13,147 nt of DNA from NCBI GenBank assembly GCA_023434855.1, contig JAEYSJ010000231.1, positions 1 through 13,147 on the forward strand. The letters run 5' to 3'. Of this stretch, positions 1 through 7,279 are shown in pieces (positions within the stretch are counted from its first letter, which is position 1; each line of letters opens with the position of its first letter). The translations under genes and the position numbers were made by a program. The DNA comes from Bacillota bacterium (lineage in GTDB: Bacteria > Bacillota_C > Negativicutes > JAEYSJ01). The notes beneath the pieces are model-generated. The model was not told where the DNA came from. It searched no databases and saw nothing but the letters and a program-made list of their open reading frames with translations.

Positions 1-803
1 CCACCCTTTTTCAGGACTCTGGCGACATTGCCAAAGAATATGTCCTTACGCTTCAGGAAATGGTACGCGCCAATCATTGCGGCACCATCAAAATACTCAT
101 CCCTTAAAAAACCCAGACCACCGTCAATGTCCGCTTGAAAAACGCGTATATTCGGTTGCTGTTTGACCCGCTCCAAGGCTATTTGGGCAAAATCATTGCT
201 AAAATCAACACCTACTACCTGTCCCTGGGGACCGACTAGTTCCCCCAGCTCCAACAAGCCGAATCCCGGGCCACAAGCTAAATCCAGGACAGTACCATTG
301 ATTTTGCTGATCTTTTCGGCTGCAAGACGCCGGCCAAAGGTATAAAAAGGTTGTTGGAGAAACTCGTCCCACAAAGCAATATTTTTATTAATAAAATCAG
401 CTGCCACCGGGTTTTCTTCCTGACTAAAAGTATCCACAATACCGCGATAACTGTCAGCATGGATTAGTTTTTCCGCCTGCTCGTTACCAATTGCAACAGC
501 AATGTCCTCCCGGTTCAGCTGCAAATTTCCTTCTGTAAAATCTTGCTTCTTTTTGTACCGTGAGGTCGTTTCGTCAAAAGCAACAGCACCTATTTTAACT
601 AAAGCCCTTAAAAACAATTCCAATGCTTGCTTCCTTTTTGGAAGCACCGCTAAATCCTGGGATATAGCCTCAAAGGTTTTTCCATCATTATGTAATAACT
701 TAAGCACACCTTTTTGTTCGGCATGTTTATATAAGATATTATAACAAGCTTTCCGATACTCCAAATAACAGGCCTCAATCTTTTTCACTTCACAACTTTG
801 CAC
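1..803 (-). CDS. SAM-dependent class I methyltransferase (3' end outside window)
   Basis: Reading the minus strand from the GTG at 803 gives an uninterrupted 267-codon frame to the window edge. Residues ~8-75 look like the helical/winged-helix N-terminal domain of O-methyltransferase-like enzymes. The Rossmann methyltransferase core follows: motif I VLDLACGPG at ~172-180, the acidic end of strand 2 in VVGVDFS (D200, ribose contact), an acidic residue at D225, motif IV around DGAAMIGAYHFL (~239-250), and the post-motif RVLKKGG at the edge. By family it transfers a methyl group from SAM in the cytoplasm; the substrate cannot be read. GAGGAG lies about 9 nt before the GTG, supporting that start. 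The start sits 14 nt inside the upstream peptidase gene (stop 790-792), so the two are probably co-transcribed and translationally coupled. The C-terminus is missing only because the window ends. Confidence 0.85.
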   Translation of the reverse strand, partial: MQSCEVKKIEACYLEYRKACYNILYKHAEQKGVLKLLHNDGKTFEAISQDLAVLPKRKQALELFLRALVKIGAVAFDETTSRYKKKQDFTEGNLQLNREDIAVAIGNEQAEKLIHADSYRGIVDTFSQEENPVAADFINKNIALWDEFLQQPFYTFGRRLAAEKISKINGTVLDLACGPGFGLLELGELVGPQGQVVGVDFSNDFAQIALERVKQQPNIRVFQADIDGGLGFLRDEYFDGAAMIGAYHFLKRKDIFFGNVARVLKKG

Positions 804-2181
804 TATATTTCTCTCCTCTCGAATAATTATTTGCGTCCATCCGGGAGTAAGCAGCAAGCTCATTAATTAACTCACAGCCTGTTTTAATCCCGTTTAGAAA
901 AATTGAAATTTTGGTGGATTCATTCGCCACATGGTTGTTTTCGTCATATGGAGCAAATGGCACCACTACACTGGGTGCTTCTAAGATTTTCGTAAACACA
1001 TAATCCGGCGTTGTTGCTCCCAGAGACGGCACTAACAACGGTTCAATACCAAATCCTTTTCTCACCGCATTTTTAACCGGCGTAATCAGTGGGTGGTCAA
1101 TTGGTGTTTTCGATGGCGGTTGACCGATAAGCTTTTTTACTTTTATACCGGTCATACCGGAGCTTTTAACAAAGTCGGTTATCTTCTCATAAATGGTATC
1201 AGGATCTTGTCCTCCCACGAGGCGAATATCCATTTTAGCTGTGGCTTGATTTGGAATAATAGTTTTAATCGAGTCACCGCTATAACCGGCGTTAAACGCG
1301 GAAATATTGATATATGGCTGGCACATTAACCTAAAATAATAACTGTAAGCATCCGCATTATCCGGATTTAAAGTCCCGATATTCCGTTCAATGCCTTCAC
1401 GGTCAAACGGCAACCTTTTTAATGCCGCCTGATCGGAAACCGCAATTTCGGGAACCGCAATTGCGGGAAGCAATACGCCACCATCAATTGACGCCATTTC
1501 GGAAAAAAGATGGCATAACTTCAATACCGGATTCTCGGCAACCCCGCCATAATTACCTGAGTGCAGCGGCTTAGGCGAACCGGCGGCCGAAAATTCCAAG
1601 CATAGAATCCCCCTAACGCCCAGCAGCAGCACCACCTGGTCATTGGGAAACATCGGGCCGTCGGAATAACAAACCAATGTGGGCTTCAATATTTTTTTAT
1701 GTTCCAACGCAAATTTCGCCAGTGATTTACTTCCTGTCTCCTCTTCTCCTTCAAGCAAAAATTTGATTTTAAATGGAATCTCTCCATGAATCCTCTGATA
1801 AATTTTTACCGCGAAAATCCAGGCTAAGTGCTGCCCTTTATTATCACCGCTACCCCTCCCCCAGATACGCTCGCCATCGATATAAGCGCTGAAAGGTTCT
1901 GAATGCCAGCTATCGTCTTTTTCGGCTGGAAATACATCATAATGTCCATATATTAATAATGTAAAGCCACTTTTATCTGACCCTATTTCGCCTGTAACAA
2001 TAGGGTTACCCCCGGTTTGATGAATACAAACATTGATGCCGGCTTCTTTCATCACATCTGCTGCAAAGCGGGCGGCCTGATCAATTCCCTCACCGGTAAT
2101 ACTAATACCGGGAATTTCAATATATTGGCATAATTTACGAATAGCGCTTTCTTTATAATTCAAAATAGCTTGATTCAACAT
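790..2181 (-). CDS. M20-family metallopeptidase (ArgE/DapE/CPG2/carnosinase type)
   Basis: A 463-residue zinc-dependent peptidase/deacylase. Numbered from the ATG at 2181, the di-metal centre is complete: H80 and D82 in GHYDVFP, bridging D113 in GRGSGDNKG, catalytic E147 and metal ligand E148 in EGEEETGS, D174 in CYSDGP, and a C-terminal His in DENNHVANE. LHSGNYGG (~206-213) belongs to the dimerisation (lid) domain. There is no signal peptide, so it should be cytoplasmic. Length and motif spacing match carboxypeptidase G2/carnosinase-like dipeptidases; the exact substrate is not predictable. The frame can be read from a TTG at 2190, but AGGAG is only 1 nt from that codon and 10 nt from the ATG at 2181, so ATG is the better start. 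A strong promoter lies at 2321-2349, and the methyltransferase gene overlaps the 3' end. Confidence 0.92.
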   Translation of the reverse strand: MLNQAILNYKESAIRKLCQYIEIPGISITGEGIDQAARFAADVMKEAGINVCIHQTGGNPIVTGEIGSDKSGFTLLIYGHYDVFPAEKDDSWHSEPFSAYIDGERIWGRGSGDNKGQHLAWIFAVKIYQRIHGEIPFKIKFLLEGEEETGSKSLAKFALEHKKILKPTLVCYSDGPMFPNDQVVLLLGVRGILCLEFSAAGSPKPLHSGNYGGVAENPVLKLCHLFSEMASIDGGVLLPAIAVPEIAVSDQAALKRLPFDREGIERNIGTLNPDNADAYSYYFRLMCQPYINISAFNAGYSGDSIKTIIPNQATAKMDIRLVGGQDPDTIYEKITDFVKSSGMTGIKVKKLIGQPPSKTPIDHPLITPVKNAVRKGFGIEPLLVPSLGATTPDYVFTKILEAPSVVVPFAPYDENNHVANESTKISIFLNGIKTGCELINELAAYSRMDANNYSRGEKYSAKL

Positions 2182-2224
2182 ACATTCCAAACTCCTTGTA
2201 ACTCACCTGTTTTTGTTTTGGTTT

Positions 2225-2275
2225 TCAATTAAAAGAGTCTTTATTGTAAGGCTGATCCGTTGCGAAATTTGTCAT
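2225..2275 (-). CDS. Possible 16-codon leader ORF upstream of the peptidase
   Basis: On the minus strand, GGAGG is followed after 10 nt by ATG (2275) and a 16-codon frame (MTNFATDQPYNKDSFN) ending in TGA at 2225-2227. It lies between the strong promoter at 2321-2349 and the peptidase start at 2181, so it would be in the same mRNA about 43 nt ahead of the peptidase. It could be a leader peptide or the decayed 5' end of an older gene. A second ATG (ATG TAT AAA TGA) lies closer to the same SD and would give a 3-codon peptide. I know no family for it. Confidence 0.35.
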   Translation of the reverse strand: MTNFATDQPYNKDSFN

Positions 2276-2320
2276 TTATACATATCCTCCTCTACTATTT
2301 ATTTTACATATACTACCATA

Positions 2321-2349
2321 ATTTTAAATATATGTAAAAGTATTGTCAA
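2321..2349 (-). promoter_or_regulatory. Sigma-70/SigA-type promoter for the peptidase-methyltransferase unit
   Basis: On the minus strand a perfect -35 box TTGACA (2344-2349) is followed by a 17-nt spacer and TAAAAT (2321-2326) as -10 box. It points toward the peptidase gene with a predicted leader of about 130 nt. It is the best promoter match I see in the window. Confidence 0.7.
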
Positions 2350-2574
2350 TTATTAAAATGATTTATATTTGGGCAAATTAGCTATCATTAACAATTTAAC
2401 ATATATTTCCATTTATTATGCTTCGTCTTACGCATATTTTAATCTACATATAACGAACTAAAGAATTTTACATTGCAGTACAAAGGCGATCAATAACTTC
2501 TGTTGATTTTTTGTTGACTTATTCCAAGAATCTCTGGATGCGTCCACTAATTTCGTGCACAGAAGAATAAAACA
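2350..2574. other. AT-rich spacer without recognised genes
   Basis: I find no convincing ORF, RNA or long dyad here. It lies between the minus-strand promoter and the transposase remnant and may contain the missing end of the insertion, but no terminal inverted repeat could be recognised by eye. Confidence 0.5.
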
Positions 2575-2799
2575 TTATAAATTATAAACACAAGAACGCT
2601 TAAGCCACTCCCAGAATTCTTCAATCAGATTGAGGTTAGGGCTATATGGCGGTGAAAACACTAACTCAAGTTCATATTCATGTTCTTTAAGGAATGGTAT
2701 AAGCAAGTTTAAATGGCAAATTTTGTCACTATCCAGTATCATCATAATTCGCTGGCCCGAATATTTTACAAGTACTTTATTTAGAAATTCCAGAAAAAC
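2575..2799 (-). pseudogene. C-terminal remnant of an IS630-family transposase
   Basis: The minus strand encodes about 75 open codons ending in TAA at 2575-2577. They match the C-terminal half of IS630-type DDE transposases: a segment around MMILDSDKICH in place of the usual ILDNAxIHH (second catalytic Asp kept, the adjacent positions changed), then LELVFSPPYSPNLN, then LIEEFWEWLKR (catalytic Glu kept, the usual Pro before Ile replaced by Leu). The helix-turn-helix N-terminus and first catalytic Asp are absent; upstream the frame runs into GGGGAC-type repeats near 2801. The full-length enzyme is normally about 330-350 aa, so this cannot be functional. I infer an old insertion cut by a later rearrangement. 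Confidence 0.8.
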
Positions 2800-2800
2800 A

Positions 2801-2980
2801 GACGCTTGGGGACATCAGGCTGTACGGAAGACACTTGGGGACGTTCCTGTTTTGTCAACATTTCATCACTGATTTTGTTGCCAAATAAGGAACGTCCCCT
2901 ATGTCATTTCAATTCAACTATGTCCTATAATTACCTGAAGCTTTTTTAATCTGGGACAATCAACCTGTCCCCTCGTCCCA
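2801..2980. repeat. Cluster of GGGGAC-type palindromic repeats (REP-like)
   Basis: A perfect 12-bp inverted pair GGGGACGTTCCT (2837-2848) / AGGAACGTCCCC (2888-2899) encloses a 39-nt loop. A partial direct copy, GACGCTTGGGGAC (2801-2813), matches GACACTTGGGGAC (2830-2842) at all but one base. A second small hairpin, GGGACA (2953-2958) / TGTCCC (2966-2971), is followed by another GTCCCA (2975-2980). Such palindromes are often dispersed in Bacillota genomes and associated with IS200/RAYT-type Y1 transposases; that link is from general knowledge, and no such transposase is visible here. Confidence 0.65.
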
Positions 2981-3088
2981 CCCTGTATTAAATATGGGCT
3001 GAATTTTCCTGTCATCGGCGTTAAATTTGATGACTGAATATCAGGCAGTCGTAATTCGGGTAGATAATAAGTAAGTTTGGTAAATTCG
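2981..3088. other. Noncoding, probably decayed sequence ahead of the terminator
   Basis: A 25-codon open stretch can be read on the plus strand between stops around 3003-3073, but no start/SD pair or family is recognisable. It may be the end of the gene once served by the terminator at 3089-3134. Confidence 0.3.
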
Positions 3089-3134
3089 AAAAAACTCCTT
3101 GCTAAATTTGTGTGAATTTAGCAGGAGTTTTTTG
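3089..3134 (+). terminator. Strong intrinsic terminator (probably bidirectional)
   Basis: ACTCCTTGCTAAATT pairs with AATTTAGC-AGGAGT (one bulge) around a short loop, flanked by AAAAAA on the left and TTTTTT on the right. Either strand could therefore terminate. No intact gene precedes it on the plus strand. Confidence 0.85.
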
Positions 3135-3218
3135 TTTTCGGTATTTTTTAACAAAGAAATTACTTCGCATTACCCAACTTCTCCTAGAAACACCGACATT
3201 ACCTAATTATTACAGGAA

Positions 3219-3247
3219 TAGACAAAACTAGAAGGAATTATTAAGAT
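3219..3247 (+). promoter_or_regulatory. Candidate promoter for the membrane protein/DUF1266 pair
   Basis: TAGACA (3219-3224) and TAAGAT (3242-3247) are separated by 17 nt and lie about 130 nt upstream of the membrane-protein start. The match is imperfect (one and two mismatches) in an AT-rich stretch. Confidence 0.35.
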
Positions 3248-3376
3248 ATTATAGAATATTAACATCTTACTTAGATTTTTTGCTAGTTATTGGTAAATGG
3301 CTTATGCAAGAAAGCTGGATCTGTCAATAGCAGGGGCAGCAAACAAGTAAAAATATATACCGGAATGGGGGAAATT

Positions 3377-4267
3377 ATGAGCAGAAATTACATTGAATGG
3401 ACTATTGGTGTTATTCTGATGATTTATGGATTTTATGAGGGGTGGAACTATACCGGACTTTATCAATTAATTGCAGAAACTCAATTAGATTTATTGGGAA
3501 GTTACAGCATCAAGCTTACTATTGTTCTGGAGATGGGCGCTTTAGTTGCTATATGGTGGAGTATCCTTAAGGTGCTTAGTCTTCTTTTTGGCCTGGAACC
3601 AGGTAAGGCTGAAAAATTTATCAGCAAAGGAATTGACTCAAATGATAACCGGAAAAACCCTCAAAAATTACGGCGGCAGGCAAAAAGAACAATTTTTGTT
3701 GGGCTTTTTTTACTCTTAGCTGTGTCGTCAGTGGCATTGCTAGCTGATCGTTATTGGCAGGATCCGCCGCTAACGGTGGTTGTTCTTGGTAAGGATGCGG
3801 AACCCAAGAGTACTTATATAGAAATAGAAGCAGTTGCTCAACCACGATATGTTCTAAGCTATTATGATAAATCAATGTCAGGTACAAGAACCCACTATGT
3901 TCTTCCCCTTACGGCACCAGACTGGAAAGATGGGGACCCGCTGCAATATTTTGTTAATATGGAATTTACTTCTTTACAGGATGTTAATGGCAAATTTCAC
4001 AATTTTGATAACGAGACAAAACCCTTTCGCATAAAACAGAAATTTTATGTTGATAAGGGAGGGGTAGAGGGGATGATCAGAGAGGAATATAAAAGAAACG
4101 ATATCCCTATTAAAGAACCCTACTATGGATTGAATAGCACTCGTTTTTTTGCGCCGCGGGATGTTAAACTGGCATGGAGTTTGGCTGCCTTTTTTATAAC
4201 AATATGCACTCTGGGCGCGGCACTTGGCAGTATCATGGGGGCCCGCAGGATTGAAAAAACGCAATAA
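3377..4267 (+). CDS. Membrane protein of unknown function
   Basis: A 296-residue protein I cannot assign to a family. Four hydrophobic segments are visible at ~7-24, 46-72, 105-124 and 265-288. A hydrophilic stretch of about 140 residues (126-264) between the third and fourth contains many Tyr, Lys and Asp residues and is probably outside the membrane. The basic stretch around KLRRQAKR (97-104) before segment three suggests a cytoplasmic loop there. The ATG at 3377 follows GGGGGAAATT at normal spacing; a longer reading from a TTG at 3290 has no ribosome site and its extra 29 residues are not membrane-like. The DUF1266 membrane gene begins 32 nt after its stop, so they are almost certainly one operon. 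Products may form a membrane complex, by inference from adjacency and shared topology only. Confidence 0.75.
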   Translation: MSRNYIEWTIGVILMIYGFYEGWNYTGLYQLIAETQLDLLGSYSIKLTIVLEMGALVAIWWSILKVLSLLFGLEPGKAEKFISKGIDSNDNRKNPQKLRRQAKRTIFVGLFLLLAVSSVALLADRYWQDPPLTVVVLGKDAEPKSTYIEIEAVAQPRYVLSYYDKSMSGTRTHYVLPLTAPDWKDGDPLQYFVNMEFTSLQDVNGKFHNFDNETKPFRIKQKFYVDKGGVEGMIREEYKRNDIPIKEPYYGLNSTRFFAPRDVKLAWSLAAFFITICTLGAALGSIMGARRIEKTQ

Positions 4268-4299
4268 CACCTAAATATATCCCGAAAGGAGTGTTGAAT

Positions 4300-5544
4300 T
4301 TGAATAAGTACAATGACGGACAGAATGAGGTTACTTTTGAAGCTGTTGATTCAGCGCGCAGATTATATCGTATTTTCATTGGTAGACTGCTGCTTGTCTG
4401 CATTGGCGGACTTGCCGGTGCAGTATTGCTGGAATTTAAATATACAAATATAAATATTCGCTTGGCTGGCGAGAATATTGCCACATGGTGGCTGATAGCA
4501 ACTGTAGTGGCAGTAGTAATTTTATTTCTACGTGTGGAATATAAAATCAGTCGCTTGCTTAAGATTCCCTTTATTTTGGCTTTTGGTTCAGGATCAATAC
4601 TACTACCAATGTTCATTAGCAGTGCTGCTGCTAAGCTTGGCTACAAAATAGGTCCGTTCTTCGGGAGCTTACGGCCCATGCCACCGGATACCGGGACAGG
4701 ACGTTTTAGAAAGTTTATAACCAACGGTATTGCGATAGTTATCTTAATTTGTGCGGTAGGGGCAGCAGTGTTCTTAAATTCGGACCAACACAATACTCTG
4801 TTACCGCAATGGGTAACCGACGTATTCACGAAATCCCAGAACATTGCGATCAATAAAACAATTGAAAAATCACCGCTTAATATACCTGGCTACAATCGTC
4901 AACAATTGGAGCGGGTGGCAGCAATTACCGCCCATTATGACCGGGCAAACAAATTACCCTTTGACCACTTTATAACTAATACTTCCTATATAAGCAATCC
5001 CGTGACAGAGGAAGAAAGATCATCGTTCCGCAAAATGCTTAGTCAGTGGTGGGATATAGACTCCCGGGCGCAGGCATTAGAAACACTCAATTGGCTGAAA
5101 GAAGCAGGACATAATGAACAATTTGCAATGATGGCCGAGGCTCTTACTGATGGATCTGCCAGCGCTGTACTGGCCAAGGCTGAGAATGACCCTGCATTAC
5201 AACGTAGAATTCAGGTAGTGCGGGATAATTCCAAGCAGTTAGGGGAACATGGTATAATTGCCTGGGACTTGACCAGACTGGCCTATGTGGCCCAGGCAAG
5301 CTATTATGCCGGATATATTAGCCGTGAAGAAGCATGGAAGGAAATGATTTACGCAGCAGCGACCACGCAGAAGGCATTCTCTTCATGGAATGAAATGTCG
5401 CAGAGTTTCCTGATTGGACGCGAATTTTGGAATGGAGAAAAAGACCCCAAATTTTCGGAGACGATAACATGGCTTCTCTCTAATGATAATAGTCCATGGG
5501 TAAAAAATAAATGGGATATTCCCCTCGGAAAAGGTCTCCAATAA
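4300..5544 (+). CDS. Membrane-anchored DUF1266-domain protein
   Basis: A 414-residue protein with two parts. The N-terminal third has about four membrane segments (~28-46, 62-78, 89-112, 140-159). The C-terminal part (~245-400) matches DUF1266: QWWDIDSRAQALETLNWL, then AWDLTRLAYVAQASYYAGYISREEAW, then SSWNEMSQSFLIGREFW. The function of DUF1266 is unknown; many family members are soluble, so the added membrane domain is notable. The frame can be opened at GTG 4291, but that codon overlaps AAGGAG (4286-4291); the TTG at 4300 sits 8 nt after it and is the better start. It follows the membrane-protein gene by 32 nt in one operon. The spacer after it contains a palindrome at 5569-5606. Confidence 0.8.
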   Translation: MNKYNDGQNEVTFEAVDSARRLYRIFIGRLLLVCIGGLAGAVLLEFKYTNINIRLAGENIATWWLIATVVAVVILFLRVEYKISRLLKIPFILAFGSGSILLPMFISSAAAKLGYKIGPFFGSLRPMPPDTGTGRFRKFITNGIAIVILICAVGAAVFLNSDQHNTLLPQWVTDVFTKSQNIAINKTIEKSPLNIPGYNRQQLERVAAITAHYDRANKLPFDHFITNTSYISNPVTEEERSSFRKMLSQWWDIDSRAQALETLNWLKEAGHNEQFAMMAEALTDGSASAVLAKAENDPALQRRIQVVRDNSKQLGEHGIIAWDLTRLAYVAQASYYAGYISREEAWKEMIYAAATTQKAFSSWNEMSQSFLIGREFWNGEKDPKFSETITWLLSNDNSPWVKNKWDIPLGKGLQ

Positions 5545-5568
5545 CTTGCGGTGCTTTTGCAGTAAGAT

Positions 5569-5606
5569 ACGGGACAGGAAAGCTTGAAACAGCGTTCCTG
5601 TCCCGT
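5569..5606. repeat. Perfect 12-bp palindrome between DUF1266 gene and sanA-like gene
   Basis: ACGGGACAGGAA (5569-5580) pairs exactly with TTCCTGTCCCGT (5595-5606) around a 14-nt loop. TTGAAAC inside the loop can alternatively pair with GTTTCAA at 5607-5613. There is no T-run on either side, so it is not a standard intrinsic terminator. It resembles the GGGAC-type palindromes at 2801-2980 and is probably a REP-like copy, though it could also block exonucleases or modulate readthrough. Confidence 0.6.
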
Positions 5607-5682
5607 GTTTCAAACTTATGGTTTTCTTCCGCCGATAACACACCGTAAATTATTAGAACATGTAAATCAAGGAGGTGAAATA

Positions 5683-6354
5683 GTGAGAACGATAATTAAA
5701 CGAATTCTGGCGGTAAGTATCGCTCTGGCAGTTGTCTTGACAGCATCAGTCTATAGTATTAATAAATATGTTTCACAAACCGGAACGCGCTATGTAATGG
5801 AAGAACATTTTTTACAAAAGGCGGATGCAATTCTCGTACTGGGAGCATATGTTTTCCCCGATGGCACGGTCTCTTACATGCTTGATGACAGGTTAAGTGT
5901 AGCTCATGAACTTTATGAAAAAGGCAAAGCCGGCAAAATTATTGTTAGCGGTGATCACGGGCAAAGCGATTATGACGAAGTAAATGCAATGAAGAGTTAT
6001 CTTATCAATAGAAATATACCGGCGAAGGATATTTTCATGGACCATGCAGGATTTAATACGTATCAGAGTATTTACAGAGCCCGGGATATATTTCAAGTTA
6101 AAAAGCTTATTATTGTGACCCAAGAATACCATTTACTGCGAGCTGTTTTTATTGCCAGAGAATTAGGTATTGAGGCATACGGGGTTGCAGCAGATAAACA
6201 TGACTATGGCGTAGTAATGGAGTCCTACTTTGTGAGAGAAATAGCCGCGAGAAACAAAGATTTCTTTTTAGCAAAATACATCAGACCAAAACCAAAATTT
6301 TTAGGTGATACGATCCCGGTAAGCGGGGATGGCAGGGAGACTGATGATAAGTAA
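5683..6354 (+). CDS. sanA: SanA/YdcF-like DUF218 envelope protein
   Basis: A 223-residue protein with a single N-terminal hydrophobic anchor (~6-27) and a DUF218 domain. The family pattern is complete: AILVLGAYVFPDG (49-61), a LDDRL motif (67-71), KIIVSGDHG (85-93), YDEVNAMKSYL (97-107), DHAGFNTYQS (120-129), YRARDIF (131-137), IIVTQEYHLLRA (143-154) and ARELGIEAYGV. In enteric bacteria SanA affects envelope permeability, including vancomycin sensitivity at high temperature; the biochemical activity is not settled, so the symbol marks similarity only. GGAGG sits 7 nt before the GTG at 5683, which decides the start; in-frame codons further upstream run through the palindrome and lack a ribosome site. 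It probably forms a unit with the small ORF at 6414, separated by 59 nt. Confidence 0.85.
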   Translation: MRTIIKRILAVSIALAVVLTASVYSINKYVSQTGTRYVMEEHFLQKADAILVLGAYVFPDGTVSYMLDDRLSVAHELYEKGKAGKIIVSGDHGQSDYDEVNAMKSYLINRNIPAKDIFMDHAGFNTYQSIYRARDIFQVKKLIIVTQEYHLLRAVFIARELGIEAYGVAADKHDYGVVMESYFVREIAARNKDFFLAKYIRPKPKFLGDTIPVSGDGRETDDK

Positions 6355-6413
6355 AAAGCGCAGCTTATTAACACTAGTTGGCAATTCAGTATTGAACATT
6401 ACGGAGGATTTCT

Positions 6414-6564
6414 GTGAAGATGCCCGGAATGCAAAGGCACTAAAGCTGACGACGGGCAGAAAATTGCTATTATTGGGATTGAAGAAGATATTGATAAAGT
6501 CTGGCAAGAATTGGACATGCCAACATCTACAGAGGCGGTAAATAAAAAGGAGACTAATTTGTAA
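6414..6564 (+). pseudogene. Small CPEC-motif ORF, apparently frameshifted
   Basis: GGAGG (6403-6407) stands exactly 6 nt before a GTG (6414), but that frame stops after 9 codons. The +1 frame, opening immediately after the start region at 6421, reads 47 protein-like codons to TAA (6562-6564). It begins CPECKGTKADDG, continues KIAIIGIEEDIDKVWQEL and ends in a hydrophilic tail. This frame has no start of its own because TGA at 6415-6417 closes it. Removing one base, for example in AAGA near 6417-6420, would join the ideal ribosome site to a ~49-residue protein with a CxxC pair. The options are a real frameshift mutation, a sequencing indel or, less likely, programmed frameshifting. I do not recognise the family. 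Confidence 0.5.
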
Positions 6565-6643
6565 TCTATCAGAACTAATACTCGATGACGGTAGATCAAA
6601 ATAAAATGTAAATATTTAGCAGGAACAAACTGTTTAAAAAGAG

Positions 6644-6687
6644 AAAATAGCCATAACTTACTTTAATGAGTGAGTTATGGCTATTTT
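6644..6687 (+). terminator. Intrinsic terminator (bidirectional)
   Basis: A 19-bp stem (6644-6662 with 6669-6687) has one mismatch and a 6-nt loop; it begins AAAATAGCC and ends GGCTATTTT, giving T-rich exits on both strands. It separates the sanA-like unit from the YjbQ gene. The rest of 6565-6765 shows nothing else. Confidence 0.8.
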
Positions 6688-6765
6688 GCGTTCGAGGGAT
6701 GATGAAACGTAGGAAGGTTAATTTTTGAATAAGTATTTCATTTAAAGTGTAAGGAGTAATTTAAT

Positions 6766-7182
6766 ATGAAAAGTTTCAGAAAAGAACTTGTCTTTACTAT
6801 TCCGAACAGAAGGGGATTGGTAAATATAACCCGGTTCGTTGAAACGGCACTAGGTGAAAGCGGTATCCAAGAGGGGCTACTGTTATGCAATGCTATGCAT
6901 ATAACAGCAAGCGTATTTATCAATGATGATGAAAGTGGTTTGCACAGGGATTTTGAAGTGTGGTTGGAGAAATTAGCGCCAGAAAGGCCCCATAGTCAAT
7001 ATAAACATAACGGATATGAAGATAATGCTGATGCGCATCTGAAACGAACTGTCATGGGCAGGGAAGCTGTAGTGGCAATAACAAATGGTAAACTGGATTT
7101 TGGTACATGGGAGCAGATATTTTATGGGGAATTCGACGGCAAACGGGATAAACGTGTATTAATCAAAATAATCGGCGAGTAA
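6766..7182 (+). CDS. YjbQ/UPF0047 family protein (secondary thiamine-phosphate synthase)
   Basis: A 138-residue cytoplasmic protein matching the UPF0047 family along its full usual length. Visible signatures are [16 protein letters not shown] (H45), [13 protein letters not shown] (H60), [14 protein letters not shown] (H81, D89, H91), GRE (99-100) and [13 protein letters not shown] (113-125). The conserved histidines around H45, H81 and H91 cluster in known structures as a probable metal/phosphate site. Family members such as E. coli YjbQ show weak thiamine phosphate synthase activity, but the true role remains uncertain, so I give no symbol. AAGGAG sits 9 nt before the ATG. It is monocistronic, enclosed by terminators on both sides. 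Confidence 0.9.
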   Translation: MKSFRKELVFTIPNRRGLVNITRFVETALGESGIQEGLLLCNAMHITASVFINDDESGLHRDFEVWLEKLAPERPHSQYKHNGYEDNADAHLKRTVMGREAVVAITNGKLDFGTWEQIFYGEFDGKRDKRVLIKIIGE

Positions 7183-7189
7183 AAGGATC

Positions 7190-7221
7190 AGCGGGGATTT
7201 CCGGGACACGGGATCCCCGCT
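7190..7221 (+). terminator. Probable intrinsic terminator between convergent genes
   Basis: AGCGGGGAT (7190-7198) pairs with ATCCCCGCT (7213-7221) around a 14-nt loop. The GC-rich stem lies 8 nt after the YjbQ stop and 58 nt from the stop of the convergent permease gene. The following sequence, TATTGTATTC, is only moderately T-rich. Confidence 0.6.
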
Positions 7222-7279
7222 ATTGTATTCTCAAGCATAAGCTTAGTAAAGGTAATTTCACATGGTTTCTAAGCAGCCT

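Noticed and set aside
2801..2980. CRISPR array
   Set aside because: The repeats are few, palindromic and irregularly spaced, without equal-length spacers; they fit REP-like elements.
3290..3376. N-terminal extension of the membrane protein from the TTG at 3290
   Set aside because: It has no ribosome site and a non-membrane-like sequence; the ATG at 3377 has a G-rich ribosome site at the right distance.
4233..4616. 127-codon minus-strand ORF across the start of the DUF1266 gene
   Set aside because: It overlaps two well-supported plus-strand genes and has no recognisable features.
6329..6541. 70-codon ORF overlapping the sanA-like 3' end
   Set aside because: Shadow frame: it lacks a ribosome site and overlaps the sanA-like end and the better-supported CPEC frame.
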